Positions 16,906 to 25,588 of a DNA stretch of 64,000 nt are shown here, in pieces. The DNA is from Pontibacterium sinense (GTDB lineage: Bacteria > Pseudomonadota > Gammaproteobacteria > Pseudomonadales > Balneatricaceae). The notes beneath the pieces were generated by a model. That model saw only the letters and a program-made list of their open reading frames with translations, made no database searches and was not told the origin of the DNA. Each line of letters begins with the position of its first letter. The stretch's first letter is position 1. The stretch lies in contig NZ_JADEYS010000007.1 in assembly GCF_015209595.1 (NCBI RefSeq), positions 124,001 to 188,000 on the forward strand. The letters run 5' to 3'. Position numbers and translations under genes: made by a program.

Positions 16906-17222
16906 TTACAGCCCTCTGCCGCGTTTGCCAGAGGGAACAGACTTTCACCGGCTCTGATCTGGTAGTTGTCACAAAAATACCGCATTATCACTGACCTCGT
17001 CTGACTTTCAGACATTCTTACGCGTTGCTGTTACCTGATCTCTTCCATAGCTTGTATTTCTGTCGATCGTTATTTTATCGATGAAGTTGGCGTATGGCTG
17101 TGAGGGTAATGTTATCCCTGAAGATACAGATAGCTCCTCCGGTTGATGAACAAGGAGAGGTGGATCTATAGCGATATCTTTTGGATTTGTCAGCGTACCG
17201 TTTATCAATAGGAACTGATTAA
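16906..17222. other. Intergenic region before the NYN gene
   Basis: A hairpin CCCTCTG/CAGAGGG at 16913-16936 follows the P-like gene but lacks a T-run. The rest is AT-rich with no gene. The minus-strand frame 17008-17247 is not convincing because it overlaps the next start and has no family look. Confidence 0.35.
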
Positions 17223-18464
17223 ATGGAACAGAAAGAACGTATCGCATTATTTATAGACTTAGATAACCTTGTTGGTTTTTGCCTTGATGATGGCTTACCC
17301 ATTGATATAAAGGGCGAAATCAAAAAACTTGAAGAACACGGCCGTATCAGCATTCGCCGTTCATTCGGGGATATTGTCAAACTGCCGATGGCGTTTGATA
17401 AGAAGCAGGAACTGCGTCAGATGTTGCAGGCCAATCTGGTGCAACATGAGGATATTCCTCACTACAACAATTACAAAAACACGGCAGATATTCGCTTAGC
17501 TATTGATGCGCTATCGACAGCCTATACCCACCCCGATATTAATTACTTCGCGGTCATTGCGAATGATCGCGACTTTATGCCGCTGTTTGCCAAGCTTAAA
17601 GAGATCGGTAAAACCGTCATCGGGATCGGCAGCACCAGCGACTCAGTCGGGGAGTTGTATAAAAGCGCCTGCGATATTTTTTACTATCACGATGAGTTGG
17701 GTCAGCAGAAACCGAAAATTGAAAAGCGCTCAGTGAGCAGCGAGCAGGATGTGATCAACCTGTTGCTGGAGACGGTGGAATATCTTGAAAGCGAAGAGAA
17801 AAAACCGCTAGGTGCGACGATTGTCCCTGAGATGAAAGCACGCGCTGACCTGGATTTTAAGAACTACTCCTATGGCTCTTTCCGTGGCTTCTGCGAGATG
17901 TTGGAAGGACGCGGTATCATTTCCACTGTACCGCAAGGCGGCGATGTTATTGTCTCGATTGTTGATCAGTCAGGGGCTTTGGATACCGGGGCTGTTGCGC
18001 TGCGTGCCAGCGGCTTACTGAATGATTACATGGAGTTCGTCAAAAGTGTCTTTAAGCTGAGGGCCGACCTTCCTGACCACGAGCAGCGCTTGGAGATCTA
18101 TCAGAAGGCAGACGAACTTCTGGCAGAAAATCCGGATGGGGTGTCGCTTAAAGAGCTATCAAAAGACGTCACGGCAGCATTAGGGCTGGAAAATGGTGAG
18201 CAGACTGCGGTGTATAAGATCATCTACACCTTGTATCGCTCTGAGTGTTTCTTGGCTGAGCGTACTGAAGACAGCTACAACCCTCAGATACTGCACAGCA
18301 TTGTCAGCCACGAAGATATGGAGAAGAACTTGATCAAACGGCTGATCATTCTATTCCGTAAGCATAATCCCGAGCGTGAATTTAATGCACATAAGTGGTC
18401 GGAAATGTTCGTGGGCAACACGTCGTTTTCACGGCTGATCAAGTTTGTGTACAACTACGAATAG
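17223..18464 (+). CDS. NYN-domain (LabA/PIN-like) nuclease with OST-HTH-like domains
   Basis: 413 aa. The N-terminal NYN domain (about 1-155) has the acidic residues expected for metal-dependent RNA cleavage: FIDLDNL, NTADIRLAIDAL and ANDRDFMPL. After a hinge, residues about 175-240 (EEKKPLGATIVPEMKARADLDFKNYSYGSFRGFCEML) match an OST-HTH/LOTUS RNA-binding domain; a helical C-terminus follows. Bacterial members are mostly uncharacterised; a role in RNA degradation or surveillance is an inference from the family. It is a single gene with a strong convergent terminator. Confidence 0.85.
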   Translation: MEQKERIALFIDLDNLVGFCLDDGLPIDIKGEIKKLEEHGRISIRRSFGDIVKLPMAFDKKQELRQMLQANLVQHEDIPHYNNYKNTADIRLAIDALSTAYTHPDINYFAVIANDRDFMPLFAKLKEIGKTVIGIGSTSDSVGELYKSACDIFYYHDELGQQKPKIEKRSVSSEQDVINLLLETVEYLESEEKKPLGATIVPEMKARADLDFKNYSYGSFRGFCEMLEGRGIISTVPQGGDVIVSIVDQSGALDTGAVALRASGLLNDYMEFVKSVFKLRADLPDHEQRLEIYQKADELLAENPDGVSLKELSKDVTAALGLENGEQTAVYKIIYTLYRSECFLAERTEDSYNPQILHSIVSHEDMEKNLIKRLIILFRKHNPEREFNAHKWSEMFVGNTSFSRLIKFVYNYE

Positions 18465-18478
18465 ATCGGATCAAAAAT

Positions 18479-18528
18479 AGAGACACAAAAAACGGCGGGA
18501 TCGTAAAGATGCCGCCGTTTTTGTCTCT
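18479..18528. terminator. Bidirectional terminator, NYN gene / DUF3549 gene
   Basis: AGAGAC with GTCTCT and CGGCGG with CCGCCG form a long stem with A-run and T-run inside, between convergent genes. Confidence 0.88.
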
Positions 18529-18554
18529 GATCACTTCAGAGGTAGCTCAGGCAT

Positions 18555-19607
18555 CTAGCTTAGGTTACCGCCAAACATCTGACCGATTGCTTCAGAGAGC
18601 TTTTCACTACGATCCGGGTTACGGAATACGTGAAGGATCAAGGCGCGCAGGTCGGGCATAAACATCAGGTCTGCCAGAATGCGTGAGAACCCAACCTGAC
18701 CGGATTTACCTGCGGCCAACGCTTCAAGGTAGGGCTTGAGCAGTTCTGGAAACCGCAGGCTGATGCTGCAGCGGGTTGCGATTGCGGCCAGTACTTCCGC
18801 TTCCTGCGCATGTGGTGTTGCTAAAACCGCCAGCAACAAGTCACGCTTCGCTTCTTCGTTGTGGGCGTTGGAGATGCCTCGAATCTGGGCCGCCACGTGA
18901 TTGGCGGTGGTCGCGTCATCCTGCAGGCTGACGAGCATCCGCTTGCTCAGTGCGGCAAACAGTTTGTGATCGGGCTCGATGTTTTCCAGACAGGTACAGA
19001 GCACTTCATACGGCTCTGGTGGCAGCTGTGCGATCGCAGCAGCCATGATTTCACTGTTACGCCCTTTTTCATGACGGATCACCAGATCAGCAATGCCCTG
19101 ATAGCCGAGAGCCTGCCACTGGTCAAAACCCATCTGTCCGGCAAAGTATTGCTGTGAGTATTCGTAATACTGGGATGCGGGCTGCCCAATCGCCAAAGTC
19201 GCGTGGGCGTGGAAGATCGCCATCTTTTCCTGTTCTGGTTTGAAGGAAAACGGATTGTCCTGCAATGCATCTTTCTTCGCGCTATCGCTATCGCCTGACA
19301 TCATATTGCTGATGTTCTGGAAGAGACGGTTCATGAAGTCATCACGTGCAGCCTGAACCAGATAGCCCTGCTCATCCAGTGGCAGTTTAAGGAACCAGAC
19401 CACGTTCTGATCCTTAAGCTTCGGATTCCACATCAACAGTGCGATCCATGCATGGTGCATAAAAGGCGCTGGATAAGGGACCTGTGCCTGTTCCACTTTG
19501 TTAAAGGTTTCGGCTGAAATTTTGCTGACCCGGCGCCCCATATCAAAGATACGCAGCTGGGTATCGGATTGGCGCAAAAACTCAACAAGGGATGGAATGT
19601 CGGACAT
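18555..19607 (-). CDS. DUF3549 family protein
   Basis: 350 aa. The N-terminus SLVEFLRQSDTQLRIFDMGRR is the hallmark of the DUF3549 family of Gammaproteobacteria. The rest is helical, repeat-like, and soluble, with no signal peptide or catalytic motif that I can see; the HEAT-like look of residues about 170-340 suggests a protein-binding scaffold. Function unknown. It stands alone between the terminator at 18.5 kb and the divergent DUF1538 operon. Confidence 0.8.
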   Translation of the reverse strand: MSDIPSLVEFLRQSDTQLRIFDMGRRVSKISAETFNKVEQAQVPYPAPFMHHAWIALLMWNPKLKDQNVVWFLKLPLDEQGYLVQAARDDFMNRLFQNISNMMSGDSDSAKKDALQDNPFSFKPEQEKMAIFHAHATLAIGQPASQYYEYSQQYFAGQMGFDQWQALGYQGIADLVIRHEKGRNSEIMAAAIAQLPPEPYEVLCTCLENIEPDHKLFAALSKRMLVSLQDDATTANHVAAQIRGISNAHNEEAKRDLLLAVLATPHAQEAEVLAAIATRCSISLRFPELLKPYLEALAAGKSGQVGFSRILADLMFMPDLRALILHVFRNPDRSEKLSEAIGQMFGGNLS

Positions 19608-19787
19608 GATCGGATCTCGGTAAAGATTTCTTAAACGCGGCCGATTTTACCAGTCGTGCGGCGCAAGCGACAGCGCTACCTTGGCAGGACAAGAAGCCGT
19701 CCAGAGGTCTCGTATCGCAAAGGTTTGTGGCGTGTTTTAAATCAGTATCTTTTTGTGCACATTTTTTGCAACAAAAGTGTAAACCAG

Positions 19788-19817
19788 ATAACCTAACCTT
19801 AGGTTTTAAAAGGTTAT
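19788..19817. promoter_or_regulatory. Nested palindromes before the DUF1538 operon
   Basis: ATAACCT (19788-19794) and AGGTTAT (19811-19817) are perfect inverted repeats enclosing the smaller perfect palindrome AACCTTAGGTT (19795-19805). It overlaps the likely promoter, with TATATT at 19815-19820, 22 bases before the start codon. A repressor or activator site is the simplest reading. Confidence 0.45.
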
Positions 19818-19841
19818 ATTTAATAGGGAGTTAAAGGGCTC

Positions 19842-20576
19842 TTGAACAGCTCTCTTCTAGCATTAGGACGCTCGATGGTTGGTAGTCTGCGAGACTTGGC
19901 ACCGATCATTCTAGTCATTGGTTTCTTTCAGGTTTTCGTTCTACAGCAAAGCGTTCCCGACCTCGTCGGATTGATCGTAGGTTTGCTGTGCGTGGTCGCC
20001 GGCCTGACTTTTTTCATCTACGGACTTGAGATGGGTTTGTTCCCCATTGGCGAATCCATGGCCAACGCCTTTGCGCGGAAAGGCAGTGTCTTCTGGCTGC
20101 TGCTCTTTGCGTTTTGCTTGGGGTTTGGGACCACGGTGGCTGAACCGGCGCTCATAGCGGTCGCTGACGAAGCGGCCAAGGTGGCGTCGGTGGGTGGGAT
20201 GATTGTCGATTCGGATGAATCCCGCAGTAGTTACGCGAACGGTTTGCGCTTCACTGTTGCCTTCTCCGTTGGTCTGGCGATTGTTCTGGGTGTGTTGCGA
20301 ATCCTCAAGGGTTGGTCGATTCAGTACATGATTATCGCCGGTTATATGATGGTGGTGATTATGACGATGTTTGCACCGCGTGAGATTATCGGTATTGCTT
20401 ACGACTCCGGTGGCGTAACCACATCAACAATTACCGTACCTCTGGTCACGGCATTGGGTGTGGGTTTGGCGTCGTCTATTGAAGGTCGTAATCCAATGAT
20501 CGATGGTTTTGGATTAATTGCCTTTGCATCGCTGACTCCCATGATATTTGTCATGGCTTACGGGATGGTGATCTGA
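19842..20576 (+). CDS. DUF1538 membrane protein, first of pair
   Basis: 244 aa with about six to seven hydrophobic segments. Two conserved motifs stand out: [15 protein letters not shown] (about 96-110) and [16 protein letters not shown] followed by [15 protein letters not shown] (about 187-230). DUF1538 proteins are uncharacterised integral membrane proteins; the repeated polar and glycine-rich motifs within helices are transporter-like. The start is TTG at 19842 with AGGGAG at 19825-19830; an in-frame ATG at 19875 is the alternative. The stop overlaps the start of the second DUF1538 gene (TGATG). Confidence 0.82.
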   Translation: MNSSLLALGRSMVGSLRDLAPIILVIGFFQVFVLQQSVPDLVGLIVGLLCVVAGLTFFIYGLEMGLFPIGESMANAFARKGSVFWLLLFAFCLGFGTTVAEPALIAVADEAAKVASVGGMIVDSDESRSSYANGLRFTVAFSVGLAIVLGVLRILKGWSIQYMIIAGYMMVVIMTMFAPREIIGIAYDSGGVTTSTITVPLVTALGVGLASSIEGRNPMIDGFGLIAFASLTPMIFVMAYGMVI

Positions 20577-21373
20577 TGGAATTCATTCTGCAACTGATCG
20601 ATATTACGCTCACCACCATCAAGGATGTAATTCCGATTGCAGCGATTATTTTCGGCTTCCAGCTGTTTGTAATCCGTCGCCCGATACCGAATTTGAAACG
20701 TGTATTAATCGGTTTTGCCTATGTGATTTTTGGTCTGGCTTTGTTCCTGCTTGGTTTGGATAAGGCGCTGTTTCCCATTGGCCGTCTGATGGCCGAGCAG
20801 CTGACAAATCCTGACTTCATTAGTCAGTGGAGTGACTCTGTACCGGGACAATTGCACTGGAAAGATTACTATTGGGTCTTTCTGTTTGCCTTCCTGATTG
20901 GTGCGAGTACAACCATTGCTGAGCCGTCTTTGATCGCTGTTGCGATCAAAGCAAACGAAGTGTCCGGTGGCGCTATTGGTGTCTGGGGATTACGTATTGC
21001 GGTAGCACTGGGTGTTGCCGTTGGGATCTCGCTGGGAACCTGGCGAATTGTCACTGGTTATCCGATTCACTGGTTCATTATTTCAGGCTATATCGTGGTG
21101 GTTATCCAGACGATATGGGCGCCGAAGATGATTGTGCCACTGGCCTATGACTCGGGCGGTGTAACCACTTCGACGGTCACCGTACCGCTTGTTGCGGCCC
21201 TGGGGTTGGGGCTGGCGGAAACAGTGCCGGGACGTAGTGCACTGATCGATGGTTTTGGTTTGATTGCTTTTGCAAGTCTGTTCCCGATGATCACGGTGAT
21301 GGGCTATGCACAAATTACTGAATGGTCGGCGAAACGTAGCAGTAAAAAAGAACGTGAAACTGCTGAAGTCTGA
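20576..21373 (+). CDS. DUF1538 membrane protein, second of pair
   Basis: 265 aa, clearly homologous to the preceding protein: AEPSLIAVAIKANEV (about 117-131), [16 protein letters not shown] and [16 protein letters not shown] (about 191-240). About seven membrane segments; the C-terminus ends in a basic cytoplasmic tail (AKRSSKKERE). The two proteins likely form a heterodimeric or pseudo-symmetric channel or carrier. Coupled translation with gene one (1-base overlap) and cotranscription with a PII-like and a CBS gene suggest nucleotide-gated transport. Substrate unknown. Confidence 0.82.
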   Translation: MEFILQLIDITLTTIKDVIPIAAIIFGFQLFVIRRPIPNLKRVLIGFAYVIFGLALFLLGLDKALFPIGRLMAEQLTNPDFISQWSDSVPGQLHWKDYYWVFLFAFLIGASTTIAEPSLIAVAIKANEVSGGAIGVWGLRIAVALGVAVGISLGTWRIVTGYPIHWFIISGYIVVVIQTIWAPKMIVPLAYDSGGVTTSTVTVPLVAALGLGLAETVPGRSALIDGFGLIAFASLFPMITVMGYAQITEWSAKRSSKKERETAEV

Positions 21374-21407
21374 TCAGTACCTTGATACGTAAAAACGGAG
21401 AATTGCC

Positions 21408-21758
21408 GTGCATTTCAAACTGTTAGTGGTATTTGTAGAAGATACCAAAACAGATCAGGTCATGAAGGCTGCACGAGAGGCTGGAGCCACTGGTGCAACC
21501 GTAATCACCAATGCTCGTGGTGAAGGCGTGAAAAAAACCAAAACGTTTTTTGGTTTGTCATTGGAAACTCAGCGTGATGTCCTGCTGTTTATCACCGAAG
21601 AGCATCTCAGTCGGAAAATTCTGGAAACGATTGCTGAGGTTGCTGGATTTGATGAAGCGCCAGGGCGTGGTATTGCGATTCAGTTAGATGTCGAAGATGC
21701 GGTAGGTGTTGCGCACCAAATCGAGACACTGACCAACGTGGTAGAGGAAGAGATATGA
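21408..21758 (+). CDS. PII-like signalling protein of the DUF1538 operon
   Basis: 116 aa, about the size of GlnB (112 aa). The ferredoxin-like fold is suggested by FKLLVVFVED at the start, ATGATVITNARGEG (nucleotide-binding B-loop-like region), and GRGIAIQLDVEDAVGV at the C-terminal loop. The T-loop is altered (KKTKTFFGLSLET) and lacks the uridylylated Tyr context of GlnB/GlnK. By analogy with SbtB and GlnK it may gate the adjacent membrane pair. The start is GTG at 21408 with GGAG at 21397-21400. Confidence 0.75.
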   Translation: MHFKLLVVFVEDTKTDQVMKAAREAGATGATVITNARGEGVKKTKTFFGLSLETQRDVLLFITEEHLSRKILETIAEVAGFDEAPGRGIAIQLDVEDAVGVAHQIETLTNVVEEEI

Positions 21759-22153
21759 GCGGCAAAAAAGAGGTCGTACGCGTTAAGGATGTAATGACTC
21801 AGGACTATGCGATGGTTGATGGTCTGGTGACGATTAAAGAGGCACTGGATCTGTTCAAGCAGAAGTCCGTTTCTGTTCTGCTAATCAACAAACGTCATGA
21901 AGACGATGAATACGGTATCCTTTTGTTGTCTGATATTGCAAAAGAAGTGGTCGCTAAAGATCGTGCGCCAGAGCGGGTGAACGTCTATGAAGTGATGGCG
22001 AAGCCAGTGCTATCTGTCGAGGCGCGTATGGATGTACGCTACTGTGCCCGGATGTTTGATAACTTTGGCTTAGCATCTGCACCGGTGATCGACAACGGTC
22101 AGGTGATGGGTGTTGTGGGTTACAACGATATCGTGCTGAAAGGCCTGATCTGA
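21755..22153 (+). CDS. CBS-pair protein of the DUF1538 operon
   Basis: 132 aa, a tandem CBS pair: first repeat about 9-60 (KDVMTQDYAMVDGLVTIKEAL), second about 75-130 (VYEVMAKPVLSVEARMDVRYC, ASAPVIDNGQVMGVVGY). Starts inside the stop of the PII-like gene (ATGA), so the four genes form one translational run. CBS pairs bind AMP/ATP or AdoMet, so the operon has two putative nucleotide sensors for one membrane pair. Confidence 0.85.
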   Translation: MSGKKEVVRVKDVMTQDYAMVDGLVTIKEALDLFKQKSVSVLLINKRHEDDEYGILLLSDIAKEVVAKDRAPERVNVYEVMAKPVLSVEARMDVRYCARMFDNFGLASAPVIDNGQVMGVVGYNDIVLKGLI

Positions 22154-22171
22154 TCTTTGATTTTCTGCTAT

Positions 22172-22216
22172 AAAAAAGCGGACCTTCACCTTATGTTTGC
22201 AGTGAAAAGTCCGCTT
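22172..22216. terminator. Terminator between the CBS gene and yqcC
   Basis: AAGCGGAC (22176-22183) and GTCCGCTT (22209-22216), with TTCAC/GTGAA inside, form a long stem. On the minus strand it runs into six T (22172-22177), ending yqcC; on the plus strand the T-tract is poor. Confidence 0.85.
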
Positions 22217-22255
22217 CTCTCATCAATGATACCGGCGCAACATTTGCGCAGTGTC

Positions 22256-22582
22256 TTAATGTCGTACGTTTAATGCATCGTCCAGCGCTTTGATCAGCTC
22301 AAGCAGCTGATCTGTCTTCGCCTCAATTCGCTTAAAGGCTTCTTCTGCCATCGCATGCATATTGCTGTTCTGTGGTAGGGATATATTCTGTTCAATCATT
22401 GTTTGCAGACGCGGAAGCATTAACCACTGTACCCACTCCGTAAACATCAGTGTATCCACACAAAACGGCTGCTGGCTGCTCAGGGCTTCAGCTGAAGGCG
22501 ATGTTTCGGCCCACAGCTGCTGCGACTGCATTTCAGACTGAATCGAGCTCAGAAGGGCGCCGACGCGTGCGTTCCGATCCAT
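22256..22582 (-). CDS. yqcC: YqcC family protein
   Basis: 108 aa, same length as E. coli YqcC (109 aa). The pattern QPFCVDTLMFTEWVQWLMLPRL near residue 38 matches the FFMDTMEPLEWLQWVLIPRM segment of the E. coli protein. Function not established; in enterobacteria it neighbours the tRNA pseudouridine synthase gene truC. Here it follows the DAHP synthase gene with a 1-base overlap, so the two are cotranslated. Confidence 0.85.
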   Translation of the reverse strand: MDRNARVGALLSSIQSEMQSQQLWAETSPSAEALSSQQPFCVDTLMFTEWVQWLMLPRLQTMIEQNISLPQNSNMHAMAEEAFKRIEAKTDQLLELIKALDDALNVRH

Positions 22583-23934
22583 TACTTACCCCGTGCTTCC
22601 TTCAGCGTGTCAGCAATCAGGAACGCAAGTTCCAGTGCCTGCTCACCGTTCAAGCGTGGATCGCAGTGAGTGTGATAACGATCCGCAAGGCCTTCTTCAG
22701 TGATCTGGTACGCGCCGCCAATGCACTCGGTAACGTTCTGTCCGGTCATCTCAAAGTGTACGCCACCGGCATAGGTGCCTTCTGCGCGATGTACCTGGAA
22801 GAAACCTTTCATCTCTTTCAGGATGGAATCGACGCTACGGGTTTTGTAGCCGGAGGAAGCCTTAATCGTATTGCCGTGCATCGGATCTGAGCTCCAGACC
22901 ACATTGCGTCCTTCCTCTTTAACAGCACGGACCAGAGGCGGCAGCATGGTTTCGATGTTCTCTGCACCCATACGAGCGATCAGTGTCAGACGGCCAGGTG
23001 TGTTATCCGGATTCAGGATATCGATCAGGCGGATCAGGTCCTCTCTGGAGGTACTTGGGCCGACTTTTACACCTACCGGGTTCTGTACACCGCGCAGGAA
23101 CTCAACGTGAGCGTGATCCGTCTGGCGGGTGCGGTCGCCGATCCACAGCATATGAGCAGAGCAGTCGTACCACTGATTGGTGATGCTGTCCTGACGTGTC
23201 AGCGCCTCTTCATAACCCAGCAGAAGGGCTTCGTGAGAGGTGTACAGGCTGGTCTCATGGATCTGAGGGGTGGTACCTGCATTCAGGCCGCATGCTTCCA
23301 TAAATGCCAGTGCCTGATCAATCTGACCGGCCAGATTTTGGTATTTTTCACCCAGTGGGCTCTTTTCAACGAAACCAAGGTTCCACTGGTGTACCTGATT
23401 CAGATCGGCAAAGCCGCCCTGAGCGAATGCGCGCAGCAGGTTCAGAGTGGAAGCAGACTGGTGGTAGGCCTGTAGAAGGCGCTCAGGGTCCGGTGCTCGG
23501 GAGCCCGCGGTGAAGTTGATGTCGTTGACAATATCGCCTCGGTAGCTTGGCAGTTCAATGCCGTTGCTTGTCTCCATACCTGAGGAGCGTGGTTTAGCAA
23601 ACTGGCCCGCCATGCGGCCAATTTTTACCACCGGGCAGCTACCCGCAAACGTCAGTACCACTGCCATTTGCAGCATGACCTGAAACGTGTCACGAATCTT
23701 ATTCGCATTAAACTCTGCAAAACTTTCCGCACAGTCGCCACCCTGAAGTAGAAAGGCGTTACCGTTTGCGACCTCTGCCAGTTGTGATTGCAGGGCGCGA
23801 ATTTCACCGGCAAACACCAGAGGAGGCATTTCTGTCAGTGTCTGTTCGACCTGCTTGAGGGCAGCCTGATCCGGATAGTCCGGTTGCTGGACGATTGGAT
23901 GGTTACGCCAGCTGTTCGGGGTCCAGTTTTGCAT
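22582..23934 (-). CDS. 3-deoxy-7-phosphoheptulonate synthase, class II
   Basis: 450 aa, class II (plant/phenazine type) DAHP synthase. It condenses erythrose 4-phosphate and phosphoenolpyruvate as the first step of aromatic amino acid synthesis. Landmarks are [11 protein letters not shown] with the metal-binding Cys, [14 protein letters not shown], the [10 protein letters not shown] loop and the C-terminal [17 protein letters not shown]. Class II enzymes in bacteria are often regulated differently from AroF/G/H or tied to secondary pathways; no phenazine genes are seen nearby. AGGA ribosome binding site just before the ATG. Confidence 0.95.
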   Translation of the reverse strand: MQNWTPNSWRNHPIVQQPDYPDQAALKQVEQTLTEMPPLVFAGEIRALQSQLAEVANGNAFLLQGGDCAESFAEFNANKIRDTFQVMLQMAVVLTFAGSCPVVKIGRMAGQFAKPRSSGMETSNGIELPSYRGDIVNDINFTAGSRAPDPERLLQAYHQSASTLNLLRAFAQGGFADLNQVHQWNLGFVEKSPLGEKYQNLAGQIDQALAFMEACGLNAGTTPQIHETSLYTSHEALLLGYEEALTRQDSITNQWYDCSAHMLWIGDRTRQTDHAHVEFLRGVQNPVGVKVGPSTSREDLIRLIDILNPDNTPGRLTLIARMGAENIETMLPPLVRAVKEEGRNVVWSSDPMHGNTIKASSGYKTRSVDSILKEMKGFFQVHRAEGTYAGGVHFEMTGQNVTECIGGAYQITEEGLADRYHTHCDPRLNGEQALELAFLIADTLKEARGK

Positions 23935-24061
23935 GTTGAGTCCTGAGAATTTCGTAAGTTAAGGGCGACAGTGTAAGGCAATGCATTAAAGAAACAAGAG
24001 GACGATTTTCCTGTTTGTCATTTTACGTTAGGGTAAATGCAAATTTTTAGGAGGTTATGAC

Positions 24062-24439
24062 ATGGCAATTGAAGATCGCGAGAACGGACTGGCAGTACGC
24101 ACCGAGGTAATGGGTGAGGAATTCGTACAAAAAGCCATCGATAACACCACTGAATTTACAGCACCCTTGCAGGATTGGATTAACGAAAATGCCTGGGGTT
24201 CAACCTGGCAGCGTGAAACTCTGCCACGCAATACGCGTAGTTTGGTGACTATCGCGATGCTTGCAGCGCTGAAAGCACCGACAGAGATGAAAGGACATGT
24301 GCGTGGAGCGTTGCGTAATGGCTGTACGCCGGAAGAGATTCAGGAGGTGTTGCTGCACTCTATTGTTTATTGTGGCGCGCCCGCTGCTCAGGAAGCATTC
24401 CGCGCCGCTAAAGAAGTGATTGAAAACTGGGAAGGTTAG
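24062..24439 (+). CDS. Carboxymuconolactone decarboxylase family protein (PcaC-like)
   Basis: 125 aa. It carries NTRSLVTIAMLAAL, MKGHVRGALRNGCTPEEI and LLHSIVYCGAPAAQEAF, which match 4-carboxymuconolactone decarboxylase (PcaC) closely, including the His of GHVRGAL. PcaC acts in the protocatechuate branch of beta-ketoadipate degradation, but no other pca gene is present here, so the true substrate is unsure. A strong AGGAGG lies before the ATG, and an inverted repeat TTTAC/GTAAA (24022-24037) lies in the promoter region. Confidence 0.8.
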   Translation: MAIEDRENGLAVRTEVMGEEFVQKAIDNTTEFTAPLQDWINENAWGSTWQRETLPRNTRSLVTIAMLAALKAPTEMKGHVRGALRNGCTPEEIQEVLLHSIVYCGAPAAQEAFRAAKEVIENWEG

Positions 24440-24561
24440 CAGCGAAGTAGGTGTGAGTTGGTAAACAATGTATTGCTGAATTGAATATTGGCAGGCAAAG
24501 CGGGTCGCTCAGATCACCGATGCCAAGCCATCCCCGCAAAACAACATCCTTGTTAATCTGA

Positions 24562-25476
24562 TCAGGCTGATTTGATGCCGGTCAGATTGCGGAAAGAGAC
24601 TTCCTTGGCGGTGTTGAGGAAGTCCACCATAAAGTCTGCATTTTTCTGGTCTTCTCTAATCGCAGCGTATAGGGTGCACCAGACGCCTTTCTCGCCCAGT
24701 GAGCGCGCGGCGATATATTCTCTTTGCAGGTATTCATGCAGCGCCCAGTTAGGCAGGGCGGCGACACCACGGCCACTGGCCACCAGTTGTAACATCATCA
24801 CCGTAAGTTCTGCCGTGCGAATGCTGCTCGGCTCGACGCCGGCTGGATCCAGAAAGTGGTTAAATATATCTAAGCGACTCGGTTCGACCGGATAGGTAAT
24901 CAGAACTTCCTGCTCCAGATCAGTTGGGTGGATATGTTTTCGGGCCATTAAGCGGTGCTGTTTACTGATTGCCAATACTGATTCGTACGTAAACAATGGC
25001 ACGTAGGTAATGCCGTTGCGCGGTTCGGGGTCAGCGGTAATGACCAGATCCAGATCACCGCGTGCTAGCGCGGGTAAAGGCTGAAAACTAAAGCCACTGG
25101 ATAGATCCAGCTCGACTTCAGGCCAGTGCTGGCGGAAATGGTCAATCGTAGGCATCAGCCAGTCAAAGCAGCTGTGGCACTCAATACAGAGGTTCAGACG
25201 TCCTGCTTCCCCACCTGCTAATCGGGCGATATCCCGCTCAGCACTGCGAATCATGGGTAGCATCTCGTCCGCCAGAGAGAGCAGTCGTTGCCCGGCACTG
25301 GTAAAGCAGATCGGTTTTGTTTTGCGGATAAACAGCGAGCAATCCAACCGGTCTTCGAGGTCCTTTATCTGATGAGAGAGCGCTGATTGTGTCAGGTGAA
25401 CACGCTCGGCGGCTTCAACCAGACTGCCCGCATCACGGAGGGCAGACAGTGTTTTCAGATGACGAAGTTCGATCAT
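24562..25476 (-). CDS. metR: MetR, LysR-type activator of methionine synthesis
   Basis: 304 aa from the ATG at 25476 (MIELRHLKTLSAL) with GGGGAG upstream; the frame runs 69 codons further but without family similarity. N-terminal winged helix (about 1-60, SLVEAAERVHLTQSALSHQIKDLE) and a LysR effector domain with RLNLCIECHSCFDWLMP, typical of MetR, which senses homocysteine. It normally controls metE and other met genes; none is adjacent. It follows argF on the same strand after a strong palindrome. Confidence 0.9.
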   Translation of the reverse strand: MIELRHLKTLSALRDAGSLVEAAERVHLTQSALSHQIKDLEDRLDCSLFIRKTKPICFTSAGQRLLSLADEMLPMIRSAERDIARLAGGEAGRLNLCIECHSCFDWLMPTIDHFRQHWPEVELDLSSGFSFQPLPALARGDLDLVITADPEPRNGITYVPLFTYESVLAISKQHRLMARKHIHPTDLEQEVLITYPVEPSRLDIFNHFLDPAGVEPSSIRTAELTVMMLQLVASGRGVAALPNWALHEYLQREYIAARSLGEKGVWCTLYAAIREDQKNADFMVDFLNTAKEVSFRNLTGIKSA

Positions 25477-25537
25477 TACTTGCTCCCCTGTGACAGATGT
25501 ATGTCGAAGTATAGTTGCTCTGTAGGGAATAGAGGTG

Positions 25538-25570
25538 AATCGGGCTGGATTCAATCGTTCCAGCCCGATT
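25538..25570. repeat. Perfect 12-bp inverted repeat between argF and metR
   Basis: AATCGGGCTGGA (25538-25549) and TCCAGCCCGATT (25559-25570) flank a 9-base loop. It is a terminator-strength stem, but neither strand has a T-run after it, so termination would need Rho or the element could be an operator or mRNA-stabilising hairpin. Confidence 0.7.
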
Positions 25571-25588
25571 GTCAGTGCGGAATAACGC

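Noticed and set aside
24022-24037. TTTAC-N6-GTAAA inverted repeat as a defined operator of the CMD-family gene
   Set aside because: Short half-sites in AT-rich DNA and no candidate regulator; could be chance.
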